Counted from the first letter of the stretch, positions 12,001 through 23,207 are shown. The stretch: 64,000 bases of DNA from Apostichopus japonicus (GCF_037975245.1 NC_092568.1:24225501-24289500); one strand, 5' to 3'. The notes: generated from the sequence alone by a model not told the origin. A program made the numbers and translations.

Positions 12001-14746
12001 GACGATCCAGACGATCCTGGTGGATCGTGATCTTGAAGCAAGGAATGAAACAAATGTGTGCATAACAAGCATTGCTGGTAATTGCCATTCATAAAATATT
12101 GTTAGAAATGATACGCTGAGGATAGTCCATGCCAGTTCCCTCTTCTGCAAATCAAACAAACAAACAAAATTTGAAAAACAAAAGGGTAAATGTTACAGTC
12201 ATTTCTATCTAAACTGATTTGCCCTAACAGCTAGATGAGAAATGAATATATATTTTAAGGGGTTTTACTTACAGTTTATATAACTGTGAGTTATTAATTC
12301 AGTTTTCAACATTGTTCTTCATAGCTTACATAGTAAAGAACATTGATCTAGGGATTTGTTTTCTTCTTTTACAGCTCTAGCAAAGAAAGGAAATCAATCA
12401 AAGAGCAATCCATAAAATCATGTTGAAGTTTGTTCTCATGTTTTGATCAAATATATTTTCACTTTAATGTTTGTCTTCAGACAACATTGATAATATTAAA
12501 CAGACACACAAAAACACACATTTATGGTCACAAACTTTTGAAACAAACTTGTTACAACAACAAAAAGTTTCATACGAGCACTATGAGTATGGTCACTTCA
12601 AACCTGATATTTTTCTGCACACTTCCCACAACTCATTCCCAAAATTCATTTCTTTTACAGTTCTGTTTATAATTTACTTCTGTATCTAGATCATCCACTT
12701 TAGCCTTTGGTCCAGATTCTTACCCTTTGACATTTTTTTCTTTTCACAACTGAGTATGTCATTTATTATATTATAAAGTGCTTACCAAAGGTATAAGTAT
12801 TTCAACCACTCTCATTATTAGCACATACACCAAGACCATCAGGAGAAACTGGGAATTTATGGTCATCTTCCAGAATCGCCACTCAACATCAGCACCATCC
12901 TGGGTATTTTGAATAGAAGAAGGGTTTGCTTTTTCAACTTACATCTATAAAATTGTGACTTGCAGAACTGCTACCTTTTATAAAACAGGATATATATATT
13001 GTTTAAAAATCTTCAAAAGCTAGGGTTACATTATGGGTCAAAAATAGCAGATAAGAAATGGAAAAGTCAGAAAAACAAAAGCTGGGATAGAGGTTATATA
13101 AATGCATTCATGGTTATGGTTACAAAGTTGTAGAACTAAAACTTAATAAACTTACTCTTGTCAAACTATTTAAGAATGTTTACATTGTGTCATAAATGCA
13201 TTTGCACAAGCTATTGGAATAATAAAGATAGTAGCATAGATCTGTAGGAATTAACCTGTCTTGTGTCTCCCAACAACTGCCAGCCTCTGAGAAGAAGGGA
13301 GGAAGAATGAAGTGCAGATGCATGTTCTGAAAGAAAATATAACAAAAGCCACTGAATGGTAAAATGTGATTCTGACACTGTTCTAAGAGGGAGAAGAAGG
13401 GAGGATGAATTAAGCGCAGATGCATGTTCTGAAAAGAAAATATAACAAAATACACTGTGTGTTAACATGAGACTATTCTGAGAGCACAGGTACATGGTTT
13501 TAATTCCCTTTCTCTTTTGTTATGCAACATCATCTTTTAAGCTTTAATATAAAGTTGTTGCTCTGAGACAAATATTTTTCATCCTGCTTAACTATTAACA
13601 TATATGCAATATTATACAACAAATGTCCTATGATACTGAGAACAGAGTAAGGTATGACAGAGGATCTTTGGTGCAGTAAACTGCAGAAACAGGTAAAAGA
13701 CAATTTTGTAATTGGCCGATAGTGCCAAATTAGTTTATTAAAGTAGCAAGATTTAGAATCATGCTTTGTTGTTTTATTTCCAAGAACATGGCAAAATTGT
13801 GTTATACATTTCTGAAACATCCAACTGATCAGAGACATTGATATGAATTTAAAAACACAGGTAAAATATCTGTTAATTTCTTGACAAAAATATTATTAAC
13901 ACAAATTAATTGCAATTTTAAAAAAAACCCTGCAAAATCTGCCTTGGTTTTAATTTTGATTCTTTCTTACTTTAAGGCCTTGAAAAATTCAAGCTATTTA
14001 CTAGATAAATGCCAAGGATTTCACTGTTTGCTATCAGAAATAATAAGCACTGGCATTTTTCTGCAAGACATCTGTTGCTCTTGTATTAATTCAAGGAAAC
14101 TGTCAGTGGGAATTTGACTTAAGAAGTAGATTTTTGAGGCACTTGCATTTTTTAGCAAGTGGCTAAAATTCTAGACCTGAATTTTGCAAACAACAAAAAA
14201 AAAGTAAAAATTTCAAGTAGAATACAGTATGTTCCTGTTTGATGCTGTCATCATGGTGTATGTATCTTAGCATGATTATAGAACTTGCCTAATATCCTGA
14301 TCACTGTTAAAGAATAATTTTTGGAAGTAGCAACAATTGCAGGCAACTGGCAGTTTTGAATAAATAATGATGGTTTAAGTCGACTTCAAAAATGATCAAA
14401 ATAAGTATGGAGTAGCAACTGAGGAGTTGCCATGTGGCAAGTACAAAAGACCTTTGTGCTACCAAACTAATGCCAGAAAAGCGATTTGAGTCAAATTTAA
14501 AAAGAATCATTCCAGTTATGGCACTCTATTCCACTTACTTTGAGATGACTGGTAAAGGGAAGATATCACACAAAACCAAGCAAACATGGACCATCCCACA
14601 TATGTGCAGATTTCTAACAACGGCAACTTAGCATACAGCTCTGATTTTGCAGAATCACCAAAGGACACCTCTCTCTCCTCATCAATGGTTTCCAATCTTG
14701 ACGGTGTCTTATTCACAGCATGTCTTGATATCTTCTTATGCTTCAT
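5896..14746 (-). CDS. HHAT: Hedgehog acyltransferase HHAT, 11 coding exons, 547 aa model
   Basis: HHAT is an MBOAT enzyme of the ER membrane that transfers palmitate from palmitoyl-CoA to the N-terminal Cys of Hedgehog proteins. The exons are 14539-14746, 13256-13284, 12786-12899, 11950-12144, 11013-11240, 10141-10312, 8932-9082, 8478-8513, 7297-7516, 6754-6898 and 5896-6041. They sum to 1644 nt with compatible phases. The model runs collinear with vertebrate HHAT: DGADVEWRFW near residue 80, YFDRGLHRFL with the catalytic Asp at 369, and FFWHG with the catalytic His at 409. The Asp-His spacing of 40 equals that of human D339/H379. Cys354 lies 15 residues before the Asp, matching the haem-linked Cys324 of the human enzyme. 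Keeping the MBOAT His argues against HHATL. The N-terminus is longer than human (493 aa) by roughly 37 residues before the first helix. The weak points are exon 2 and the start. Confidence 0.9.
6379..6464 (-). repeat. 29-bp tandem repeat, 3 copies, in the HHAT last intron
   Basis: The units GTACTGTCTAATCTGTCCAA plus a short T-rich tail start at 6379, 6407 and 6436. The array lies between HHAT exons 10 and 11. Confidence 0.9.
6754..6898 (-). CDS. HHAT: HHAT coding exon 10
   Basis: The exon encodes DAWLSGATYRRLMGLVLVLP and NTFIVAANLVYLHGEETLK, matching the human LILSNLVFLGG helix. It is flanked by ATTCAG and TTTCAG/GTAATA. Confidence 0.92.
7297..7516 (-). CDS. HHAT: HHAT coding exon 9 (catalytic His)
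   Basis: The exon encodes YIFIPLGGSRQGVL, then TFLFVFFWHGPQSFVFVWAI with the MBOAT His, then LNWFGIMLE. It matches human YIPVGGS, SYWHGG and LNWLGVTVE and ends at CGGCAG/GTTGTG. Confidence 0.95.
8478..8513 (-). CDS. HHAT: HHAT coding exon 8, 36-nt microexon with catalytic Asp
   Basis: The microexon lies between CCTACAG and GTTAGTG and encodes YFDRGLHRFLV between two split codons (Lys and Arg). The Asp matches human D339. The in-frame length means that skipping it would remove 12 residues including the catalytic Asp without shifting the frame. Confidence 0.92.
8932..9082 (-). CDS. HHAT: HHAT coding exon 7
   Basis: The exon encodes QMKYLILYGFPRAIALLDGF and then VCVLGLYSFKDMW, which holds the conserved haem-ligand Cys. 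It starts after CCACAG and ends ATGTGGAA/GTAAGAC, two bases into the Lys codon. Confidence 0.92.
10141..10312 (-). CDS. HHAT: HHAT coding exon 6
   Basis: This exon encodes 57 residues beginning MNKPVEPLNKEMLWGFLSEF, including a membrane helix collinear with the human LLCWWWLAELMAHL region. It ends one base into a codon at GTAAGTG. Confidence 0.9.
11013..11240 (-). CDS. HHAT: HHAT coding exon 5
   Basis: This 76-codon exon includes KLVSFSLECC, aligned to human TSFSLELCW, and LYLPFVFAGP, aligned to the conserved FYYPVLHNGP. It runs from TTAAAG to ACACAG/GTATGC. Confidence 0.9.
11950..12144 (-). CDS. HHAT: HHAT coding exon 4
   Basis: This 65-codon exon starts KRELAWTILSVSFLTIFYEW and contains two hydrophobic segments that align with the second and third membrane regions of HHAT. 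It is flanked by GATTTGCAG and GTAAGA. Confidence 0.9.
12786..12899 (-). CDS. HHAT: HHAT coding exon 3
   Basis: This 38-codon, phase 0/0 exon starts DGADVEWRFWK, matching human DATDFEWSFWM, and continues into a membrane helix. It is flanked by TACCCAG and GTAAGC. Confidence 0.88.
13256..13284 (-). CDS. HHAT: HHAT coding exon 2 (29 nt, tentative)
   Basis: The sequence encodes WQLLGDTRQ just before the DGADVEW exon and ends at GACAG/GTTAAT. It corresponds to the loop before the conserved D-x-x-D-x-E-W. To keep frame with exon 1 the acceptor must be the CAGAG two bases inside the first AG. Human HHAT has about 15 more residues here, so another small exon may be missing or the boundary may be wrong. 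Confidence 0.45.
13289..13457 (-). repeat. Tandem duplication next to HHAT exon 2
   Basis: Two copies about 66 bp long (13289-13354 and 13391-13457), offset by about 102 bp, share GCAGATGCATGTTCTGAAA and ATATAACAAAA. On the gene strand each copy carries a CCCTTCTTCTC pyrimidine tract before an AG, so the splice acceptor environment of exon 2 is duplicated. Confidence 0.8.
14539..14746 (-). CDS. HHAT: HHAT coding exon 1
   Basis: The exon opens at an ATG preceded by an in-frame TAA about 60 bases upstream. It encodes about 37 polar residues and then a first hydrophobic helix (LPLLEICTYVGWSMFAWFCV). It ends at CTCAAA/GTAAGT, leaving one base of the next codon. A later start would also leave the helix intact. 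Confidence 0.7.
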
Positions 14747-16858
14747 CCTTGACTTAACAGAGCACTCACCACCAAGGTTATATTTAAAACCTGGCGAGCC
14801 TATATGTGATTAATGGAAGAAAGAAGCCGCATCAAACGTGTAATGCAAGTACAGTAAAACTGGGTATATAAATGCAGTCATGTACGTAAAGTAGTATAAG
14901 GCTTAAGTTTTACCAATACATTTGTAATGTTACAGTACTGAGCTCAAGTAAATTTTCTTCTCTCTGTCCTCTACCTCTCCTCTTCCCCCTGTTGGCTTCT
15001 TTCTTCTCTCCACCCTTTGTCTACTAATTCTCTTACTTCTATCTCTTCTGTGTTCACCCTGCTCATTAACCTATATGCATTCTGTGTTTGTATTTTGTCC
15101 CCTGTATTTTCTGTTACTTGTCATTCAGCCTCTGAAGAAGATCCTGCTAGGATCGAAATGTCAGACCCACTTTCTTTTACACGTGGAAATGTTCACAGAT
15201 TTTATATCAGGCCATAAATTCATAGAATGGCCCTGGATAATTTCAACTTAACTGTTTGACCTTATGTTGGAAGAAACAATTCTGAATGTAGATGGTGGTT
15301 ATTTACTGTACAACTATGAATATAAAGGCAACTCAGAGGTATAAAAAAATTTCATAGCTTGTAATTCACACTGAAAACAAGTTTTACAACTAAGGGGCAT
15401 AGGGCGCGCGGTTTCAATTTATTGAAATGTCAACAAGAAAATTGGACACTATAGGATATGTTGGACTTTAGAGGCTTGAGAGCTTTCAAATTTTATTCAA
15501 TACATTAAAATGTTCAAAGTACTACATATGATTACCCTAATATTGATTCGTTTGGTAGAAATTATTCAAGTAGGTAAGAACTCACTCAACATAGAAACTA
15601 ATTGTAGGGTGTCCTAACTAGTCAAATTCATGGCACTGTGGCAGCAAATAAATAATATGATGGTTTCACAGTGTGAGACAGTTTAAGCTATCTCATTGTC
15701 TATGGTTACTATAATTATGATTTAAATAAATTTGTATATGAACCTCAGTTTCATCAAATTAGGCTTCATTCAGCCACTACAAAACTGTCTGTCCTGCGCC
15801 ATAGTCCATCGGTTTTATTACATTAATTGGCCTAAATTTGCATAGTCAATGGAAGCATTTCAATTAGGCTTATTCTAAGGACTGATCCGTCTGTGTGAGT
15901 TCACACATGCAATGTTGAAATTTTGTTATATATCATTCACTTTGCAAGGTCGATATAATGATGGTATAAAAACATACACATGATATTAAAACTAAAAGCA
16001 TGGCAGCAGGTTATCTCATTGAGTAGCTTGCATGGCGAAGGGAGGGGGACAAGGGCTTCGTAGTAGGCCTAATGACAAAAAGCAAAGTGATAATTGATAG
16101 GATAATATTTAACTTGAGACGCAATTAGCTGGTACTTATTTGAGAATTCCTGTCCATAATGAATTAACACCAACCTCCAACTTGTTTAACTGAACCTATA
16201 AATGCATTTTTTAAATTTTCTCACAATATCTCATTTGTCCACCAATGTTATGGGGAAAGGAATTTAACTGGGGACCCTTCCCCCGGCCCCCACCCCCTCC
16301 GCACAAAAAGTTCTTTTCATGTTCTAAATTGGACATACCCACCTTAATAATTTAAGCTACATAATCTTGAACTTCACAAATACGTGACTGAGCTAGTTTT
16401 TCGTCGAATCGCTACCAATCATGAAATAGCGACTCAAACTTAGCCTATGTAGTGTCCTAATCAATATCTATGGTTAATTCTCATGAGTATGACGAGTGGA
16501 ATCATATTCTGCGTACATCATACATGTTCGTACTGATCTTTGTGTATAAAGTGTTGAGAGAAATTCATTCGAAAAACTTATTCTGTTCCTTTTTTCCCAA
16601 CTCACTAATTTTACAAACCTGGTTTTTGAGAAATATAACTTTATAAGTCTTTCGCAACATCGGCATACTACCAAACAAAGGCACTGAACCAAAACACATA
16701 ATTTCTGTGATTTAAAGCTCGTGATTTTAGATCTTGTATAGGTTTTATATTACTTCGCTTCTCCCGCCTTCCAATTTTGCATGTAATCACTGCACTATCA
16801 TTGTACATGCCTACAGACTACACAAAAAGTTAAATTGAAGTTACAACTTTCAAGTATA
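14747..16858. other. Head-to-head spacer between HHAT and PSMD8
   Basis: The two genes are transcribed away from each other from either side of this 2.1-kb spacer, so both promoters should lie here or in unseen upstream exons. I see no convincing TATA box; GGGCGCGCGG near 15403 is the only CpG-rich spot. A pyrimidine-rich tract (14955-15010) and one dispersed repeat are present. Confidence 0.5.
15128..15240 (+). repeat. Dispersed repeat with nested hairpin core, copy 1
   Basis: The core CTGAAGAAGATCCTGCTAGG (from 15132) folds as GATCCT-GCT-AGGATC inside an outer CTGA...TCAG pair, with GAAA between the stems. Related cores followed by a CAGACC- or CAAGCC-like run and a T-rich tail occur at 46266 and 54330. 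This looks like a retroelement-derived family, but I cannot name it. Confidence 0.55.
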
Positions 16859-16966
16859 ATGGCCGCTTTGAAGAATGCCGTTTCCCTGTACCAACAACTG
16901 AAAAAAGAATGGAATAGGAAGCCACCGAATGTCGAAAAATGTGGAAATATTCTCTCAAAGTTAAAG
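16859..16966 (+). CDS. PSMD8: PSMD8 exon 1
   Basis: The exon has 36 codons from ATG to TTAAAG/GTATAA, phase 0, and encodes the N-terminal helix with [16 protein letters not shown]. Confidence 0.95.
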
Positions 16967-19900
16967 GTATAAAAGCGTTAATCTTAATTTAATTTCGAAC
17001 TTGAAATTGCCGAATGTTAGGTTTAAAGTTTTTCTTGTGGCCTTATTCGGCCTTCGTGTTAGGCTTTAACACTAGGCCTAGGGTTACATTGCAATGTTGC
17101 TGTAGTATGATATAGGCCTCTGTTGACATTGATACCGCGCCGCTTTTCCACCATCACTAGTAGTATGTCAATACTTGTCACTATCATAAATTCATTTCCT
17201 ATTCTTTAGTTGACGTAGGCCCGTAATTTTCATATTTTATTAGTAAGAATTGAAGAGTACTGTCCTTTAATAAAGACAGCCAATAACATATACCAATATA
17301 ACCTCGCCTATTCCATCAGTCAAGCAGTTAATTGATCCAGTCAGACTGCAGAGCACAATATTTTTACACTTGGTGATGAAGTGCACAGAGGGGTTTAATG
17401 CAAATGGTATTCACAATGAATTATTTGAGACTGTAAGGTGAATAGCAGGTAGGCCTATGGCATAGTCAGTATATTGGGCCTCATCTAATCACAGTATACT
17501 GTGATTAGATGAGGCCCAATGTTTGGCCAGGTGAAAATGACCAGATGTCCCTTATTGCCATGGACATGTGGTCCCTGGATTTCATGTACTGTTCTCTTAT
17601 TACTATAAGGGTCACTGGAAATGTCTAGATATTTAATGTTATATTCTAAGCCTCTCCGAGAATCTATCAAATGCCCCAATATCAGATACATTTACCTGTT
17701 TTTTTTCCTTCTGTAAAACTAGCTGGAACACAAGTGATGTTTGTTTACAAAACCTTAAGTTTCTTCACTCACAGATCATTGAATAATGTCATACTATAGC
17801 CTTTAATGCACTTGAAATCAGTTTGTACTTAGTGAGTGACAAATAATGAGACTTCAAATGATTTTCAGTCTAGTCAAGTGTCGCCTGTCTAATCTTCTTA
17901 TGTTTTCTTATTCAGATTGCTTTATTGGAGCTGTCATTTTTACCAACCACAGATAGTAAACCAAACAAACGAGAACTGATCATTGCAAGTGAGTATGAAA
18001 GTTGAAAGGCATTTGATGACATGTAGGATCACATAAATCAACTTGAGTATGTGCAATATACTCAACCCAAGTTATCATGCTACATCCACAAGAAACTAAA
18101 ACTTACTCAGCCCTTTCATTTTTTGTCAAACATAGATGGCTTTACAGTTAAGCAATATATAAATCTAGTCTTCATGTATCAATATATCACAACATAGAAA
18201 CTTTCAAGGATGATCACAAGTTATTTTATGTTATTTCTCCTCATTTCTGTAAGATTCTTCTACCAGGGTGTGTCTCAACCATTTCCCATGCCCAAATATG
18301 CTGAATGAGATACTTAGCTTAAATACTTGTTCTTAAAAATTTCAGCTTTCTCCCACTATTATGAATGGGTTATGTGCCAAGATGTAGGCATCTATCAGGG
18401 ACTTGATGATTATTATGTTGGGGCATAACCTTGGTGTTAATCTTTGCACTCTGTAGAGTTCTGTGGTTGGAAAACCAGTTGATATCATGCTATTATAAAA
18501 CTCCCATAGTGATATATGGGATTGGGTCATAGTGATAAGTTAACAGTTGCCGAGCTAGTTTTGCAAGAACTTAATTGTTCCTGGCATGTGAAATTGTCAC
18601 ATTCACAACTACTTTTGTTTGTAATTTGACTGTCATTCGGTTCTATTAGTCAGCCATATTTGAGCTCATATTTACATTCATTCTTCTTCTTTTTTGGGGG
18701 GGGGGGGGTGGGGGAAATGGGGTGTTAAGTAAGACATTTTTAAAGGTAGGTTGATTTGCAGAATTAATTGCCCACCAAGCACAAACAGTCATGCTATCTT
18801 TGAAAGCTTTTACTGAAAGATATATATTAGAGTTTAAGGCCATTTATAGTAATGCTTTCTACAGGGTATGACCAGGGAGAGACTCACTATCGAATATTCC
18901 AGATATTTTTATCCATTTTATTTTAAATGACCGTATGTTTCATTTTGGCTTCTGTCTATTTTTCAGGAGATATACTGGAAATTGGTGTTCAATGGAGCGT
19001 GCAGAAAGGAGATATAGAGTCTTTTCAAAGATATATGGCACAGCTGAAGCCCTATTACTTTGACTACAGGTTTGTTAATTAGAGCAGTTTTTTTTTGGAC
19101 CTAGAAAATGTAAAGATAAATTGTCCCAGTAAGCATTGTATTGTCCTAAATGACTGCACACTATACTTACTTTCATTTCAGTGAAGTAGAAAGTAGCAAG
19201 AAGTGAACACAGTTACCACTGTCTTAATCCTGTCCAAAATGAAAAACTGTGAAACCCTTGAACAATTTGATCAACTAGAAAAGGGTACCTTATAGTACCT
19301 TACAGTAATTCTATTGTTGGTATGCCCTAACTAAAAAAGACATTTTTGGTGTATACATAGATAGTTGTCAATGACTGCCCCCTAAAGCAGAGTTGGTGGT
19401 GGTATTACTTCTTCAATTTTTTTATTAATTTCTAGTCCTATTTTTATGTGATGATTTGTCATGGATGAATGAAATGACAATTTCACACAAATGACATTTG
19501 CACACTGACATGCACTGAAAATGACACTTGAAAACTGTTCCTTTAGTTTCATATTAACTTCGAGAACCAAAGGATGTCAACTAACACCATTTAGTGCTTT
19601 TGTCAAACTTGTAAACCATTTCAGTGTTAACATCTTTATCTGAGATGACCCCAAAAATTAAATTTATTCCAATTGACTATTTTCTTGGTTCTATGGAGCT
19701 CACTTCATTCATTTGGTCAGTGTTTTCTTTTAAAGTTGGTAGACCAGCGACTTCTGTGACTACAGAACTGTTTTAATTTTTTTAATTTTTCAAAAGGACT
19801 GTTTTAATGTTCTCATTCTCGAGAGAGTACCACTGTCAGTTGTATCAGAACAGCTTCCTATGCTTATAGTTTAGCGTGACTTGCTGGTATTTCTGTCAAT

Positions 19901-22811
19901 GTTTATTTACTTTGAAAGAATAGTGTTAGGTATTGATTTCAGCGAGTACTCTCTTTTAGGGGTGGGGGGGGGGACAGTTGACATTCACATTTTCTATCAG
20001 TGTTGTTGGTCACATCACCCTTTTGTCAACAAATTTTCTGTGCCATGTTCCTTACAGGGAAGAGTTACCAGAGTCCAGTTACAAGTACCAGCTATTAGGA
20101 CTCAACCTTCTCAGACTGTTGGCACAAAACAGATTAGCAGAATTTCATACTGTGAGTAGTTATTCCAAGCTATTTTGATATCCTTAAGGAAGGATTATTC
20201 ACAGTCTTTCTCACGATGGTATGGTTAACAAAAATGCAATGTGTTGGATATTGAAACTTAAAAGAATACACATATGTTTAGATTATATCCCTCTTTAATC
20301 TGTCACAACAAATTTACATCTGAACTGTTGCTAATGATTGGTATATGTATTAATCTTAAGCTGGGAAACCAAAAGATGCCAACAGCTCTCTATCAGCAGT
20401 TTGGTAGCCTAAGTACACGATTGATCTTACAAGAAGTAGCCTGCAGTGTTAACGGGTCACACATGTATTGTGGATTTGGAAAAGTTTTTAGTCTTCATTG
20501 AATATACTGTGTGAACTAGGTTTCAATCTAGTCAGATTGCTATAACATCTTTAACCTTTTTGTGCTGCTTTGACCACAGTGATTTTGCTCTGTCATACCA
20601 GAGAATTTATCATTTGTCTTGAGCTTGCTAAGGCAGCCAAATGTTTTTACACCATGCAAGACTATTCCACGCTACAAAGAAGGATTATGCTCATGTTAAA
20701 TCCTGAAAAAGTGAGAATTTTTGGGACCATTTGCACATCTGGAGCTATCATGTTCAGGTCCTGTCAGTTTTTCAGAAATGTTGCAAAATGGATTTAAAAA
20801 AAAAGGTTTTCCCTCTTGACTTTGTAGGAATTAGAGCTGTTACCCACAAAAGAGATTCAGAGTAATATATACATCAAACATCCAGTATCTATGGAACAGT
20901 ATCTCATGGAAGGAAATTACAATAAGGTAAGAAGAATTTATCATGTCATAGTGATTCATCGTCACTCTTCATGAATTTGGTATTGACTGGTTTTTTCGAT
21001 GATAATCGTAACCTATGCATTCATGTTGGGGGCGTGCTTGTGACGCCCAGCTTCTAAACACGATATCTGAAGAAGGGAAGGTTGGACCAATTTTATATTT
21101 GGTGTGTAGAAGTACCACATTGAGTACAAGAAGCCAATTGTTTTTGTGGAGGTCAAAGGTCATTTGGGGTCACCAGGGGTCAAATTGTAAAAAAACATGT
21201 TTTGCACAATATTTCAACAAGAACAGATGTCATATTTAGTATGTTGATGTATCTATCACATTTAGTACAATAAGCCAGTTGTTGGGGTAAATGGTCATTT
21301 CAGGACAGCCAATGTCATTGTGAATTTATTGTTTGTCACATCACACTGCTTTTCACTGTATTACTAAGATCAAGTATGTTATTCACTCTCACTACATATT
21401 ACGTCAGATTCATTAATAAAACCACTGGTGTTACATCATCGAAACCACTTGAACCAAATTTGTAATGCAAGCTTGTTGGTTACCCACTATGTAATTTTAT
21501 TTTGAAGGTTTTTCTAGCCAAGGGTAATGTGCCAGCAGAGAGCTACAACTTCTTCATTGATATTCTCCTGTTGACAATTCGTGATGAGATTGCTGGCTGC
21601 GCAGAGAAGGCCTACGACAGGATAGCGTGCAACGAAGCAGCGCGGATCTTGTTTTTCAATAAACTTCAAGAGCTGAATACTTACGCTGATAAGGTATGAT
21701 ATGAATTTGAATCTCAGTTTGTTATCAATGTGTTGTTGTTGTTGTGGACTCATCGTTTGACCGTAGAATTAGAAAAAATGGATTTTTTTTTTAAAAATAG
21801 ATTGTCTTGTTTGGTTTTTCCACTGGTTGACCTATTCTATTATAACGCACTTCATTCAGGGTGACAGGTCTAGTCAAATGCATTTATAACACAGCCCTGG
21901 AAATTCAAACAAAAAAGCTTCTATCTTCTTCCTCATACTTTAGTATCAAGCTTGCTACTTTGCCAGAGCCAAATGTGAATCTTAATTTTTTGCTAATATT
22001 TAGCCTTAGGATTGAAAAGGAAGAACAAAATGATAAAACTTGTAGGCCTGTTCCTTTGAAGTTTGATATTTGAACCTACAGGCTACAGTAGTCTGTTTGA
22101 TTTTTTTTTTTAACTCTTGTACTAACTGAAGTTTTTGTTAAAAAGGAAGAGAAAAAGAGAAGAAGATTATCCTCCCTTGCCCAACGAGATAATTATTTTC
22201 TTAGGAAGTGATTACAGAGAAATTCAGACTTTACTAATGTAGGTATAGGTATAACAAATTGCATATGAACCTTGTATCTCAGGCAGAACTTTTATTATCC
22301 ATTTGTATATGATTCCAATAATAGATCTTGTTAATGACATAAACTGTGGTTTTTATTCTCAATGAAAAGTTATCTGTACAACCCTGAGATATGAACAATG
22401 CCATTGTGTGACATCATCTGAAGTCCAAGAGATGAACTATGTGTGTTTGAATTAGTTCTGCAGTAACTTCTATTAGCACACAGTAAGTTGATCATTGAGT
22501 AGAAGAGACATTTAGGTACACAGTAAGAGAGCTAGTTTTAGAACCTTTGTTAGCTAGTGATTGCACACTTTGTCCACATAGATGTGTGCTAACTAGACAT
22601 CAATCTACAGTTGCTGCCCACGTCTTCACCCGTTTTATATACACCGCTGTCATCAGTTTTTTCATCATTTCTGTTTCAGAGAGGTTGGAAGTCCGTAGAC
22701 AACCATTTTGTATTTACCAAAGAAGTGAAGAAGACTGTTGATGATATTCCGTCGCATGATTTGGCTCTGCAAGCTATTGAATATGCACGAGAGCTAGAGA
22801 TGATCGTTTGA
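16859..22811 (+). CDS. PSMD8: 26S proteasome subunit PSMD8 (Rpn12), 7 exons, 264 aa
   Basis: Rpn12 is a lid subunit of the 19S regulatory particle, needed for lid assembly and incorporation. The exons are 16859-16966, 17916-17988, 18967-19069, 20058-20151, 20828-20926, 21508-21693 and 22680-22811. They total 795 nt with compatible phases and GT-AG borders throughout. Diagnostic runs shared with the vertebrate protein include [63 protein letters not shown] and the C-terminus [10 protein letters not shown]. The length fits the short vertebrate form (257 aa) rather than the N-terminally extended one. The chosen ATG opens [18 protein letters not shown], which aligns with that form's N-terminus. 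Its 3' end faces PSMC6. Confidence 0.97.
17473..17520. repeat. 48-bp perfect palindrome in PSMD8 intron 1
   Basis: Positions 17473-17496 and 17497-17520 are exact reverse complements with no spacer; the centre is AGTATACT. The symmetry stops at both ends (T at 17472, G at 17521). Confidence 0.95.
17916..17988 (+). CDS. PSMD8: PSMD8 exon 2
   Basis: The exon encodes [20 protein letters not shown] and LIIA, ending one base into an Arg codon at GTGAGT. It follows a TTATTCAG acceptor. Confidence 0.96.
18967..19069 (+). CDS. PSMD8: PSMD8 exon 3
   Basis: The exon encodes [19 protein letters not shown] and [14 protein letters not shown], ending two bases into an Arg codon at GTTTGT. Confidence 0.96.
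20058..20151 (+). CDS. PSMD8: PSMD8 exon 4
   Basis: The exon encodes [18 protein letters not shown] and [13 protein letters not shown], ending in phase 0 at ACT/GTGAGT. Confidence 0.96.
20828..20926 (+). CDS. PSMD8: PSMD8 exon 5
   Basis: The exon has 33 codons, [20 protein letters not shown] then [13 protein letters not shown], between TTTGTAG and GTAAGA. Confidence 0.97.
21021..21300 (+). repeat. Dispersed repeat related to 23785-24085
   Basis: This PSMD8 intron segment and the one at 23785-24085 share TGTGACGCC, a run like CTTGTAAACACAATA, a TATATTTGGTATGTGGATG-like run, an ATTGAGTA run, and GGAGGTCAA with AGGTCAAAGG. Divergence is high, so both are old copies of one family that I cannot name. 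Confidence 0.6.
21508..21693 (+). CDS. PSMD8: PSMD8 exon 6
   Basis: The exon has 62 codons and begins [20 protein letters not shown], continuing through [17 protein letters not shown] and [11 protein letters not shown]. This is the conserved PCI-type C-terminal region of Rpn12. Confidence 0.97.
22680..22811 (+). CDS. PSMD8: PSMD8 exon 7, stop
   Basis: The exon has 43 codons plus TGA, from [15 protein letters not shown] to the conserved C-terminal helix [13 protein letters not shown]. Confidence 0.97.
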   Translation, partial: RGWKSVDNHFVFTKEVKKTVDDIPSHDLALQAIEYARELEMIV

Positions 22812-23201
22812 GCTCAGCGCAATAACATCCACGTTGTAAAGAGTTTATACGGCTCTCTGTTTAGAACTCATAGCCACTGTGAATGTTACCCGTCTGGTCA
22901 GCGATTGTTACCCAGGACATCAGCGTGGGAGAACTATATACAGCATGCAGCAGCAAACAGTTCAGTTAGATTATACCTATCGGTGTGAAAAACGGGAATT
23001 ATAAAGTTATTCAACACCTCCTTAGAGTACATGGACCTAAAACCTGTCATAGCTGGAGATTCTTATTCATGTCTTTGCATTGTCAGTGTATATTTTATAT
23101 CACGATTCTGCAGTGTATCTCTGGTGTTTCATCTACAGTCTGCAGCAGGCCACAAAAGGTACAAATCAGCCATTCAAAAGTGCTGTTTCTTAGTTTGACA
23201 C

Positions 23202-23207
23202 AATAAA
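23202..23207 (+). promoter_or_regulatory. PSMD8: Poly(A) signal of PSMD8 (AATAAA)
   Basis: A canonical AATAAA lies about 390 bases after the PSMD8 stop and is the first one I see downstream. Confidence 0.65.

Noticed and set aside
5896-14746. HHATL or a GUP1/porcupine-type MBOAT instead of HHAT
   Set aside because: The YFDRGLH and WHG motifs with exact 40-residue spacing and the conserved Cys match HHAT; HHATL lacks the catalytic His.
15132-15164. A functional hammerhead ribozyme at this copy
   Set aside because: One extra A lies between the CTGAAGA core and stem II, and I cannot place a proper stem III and cleavage site, so I report only a resemblance.
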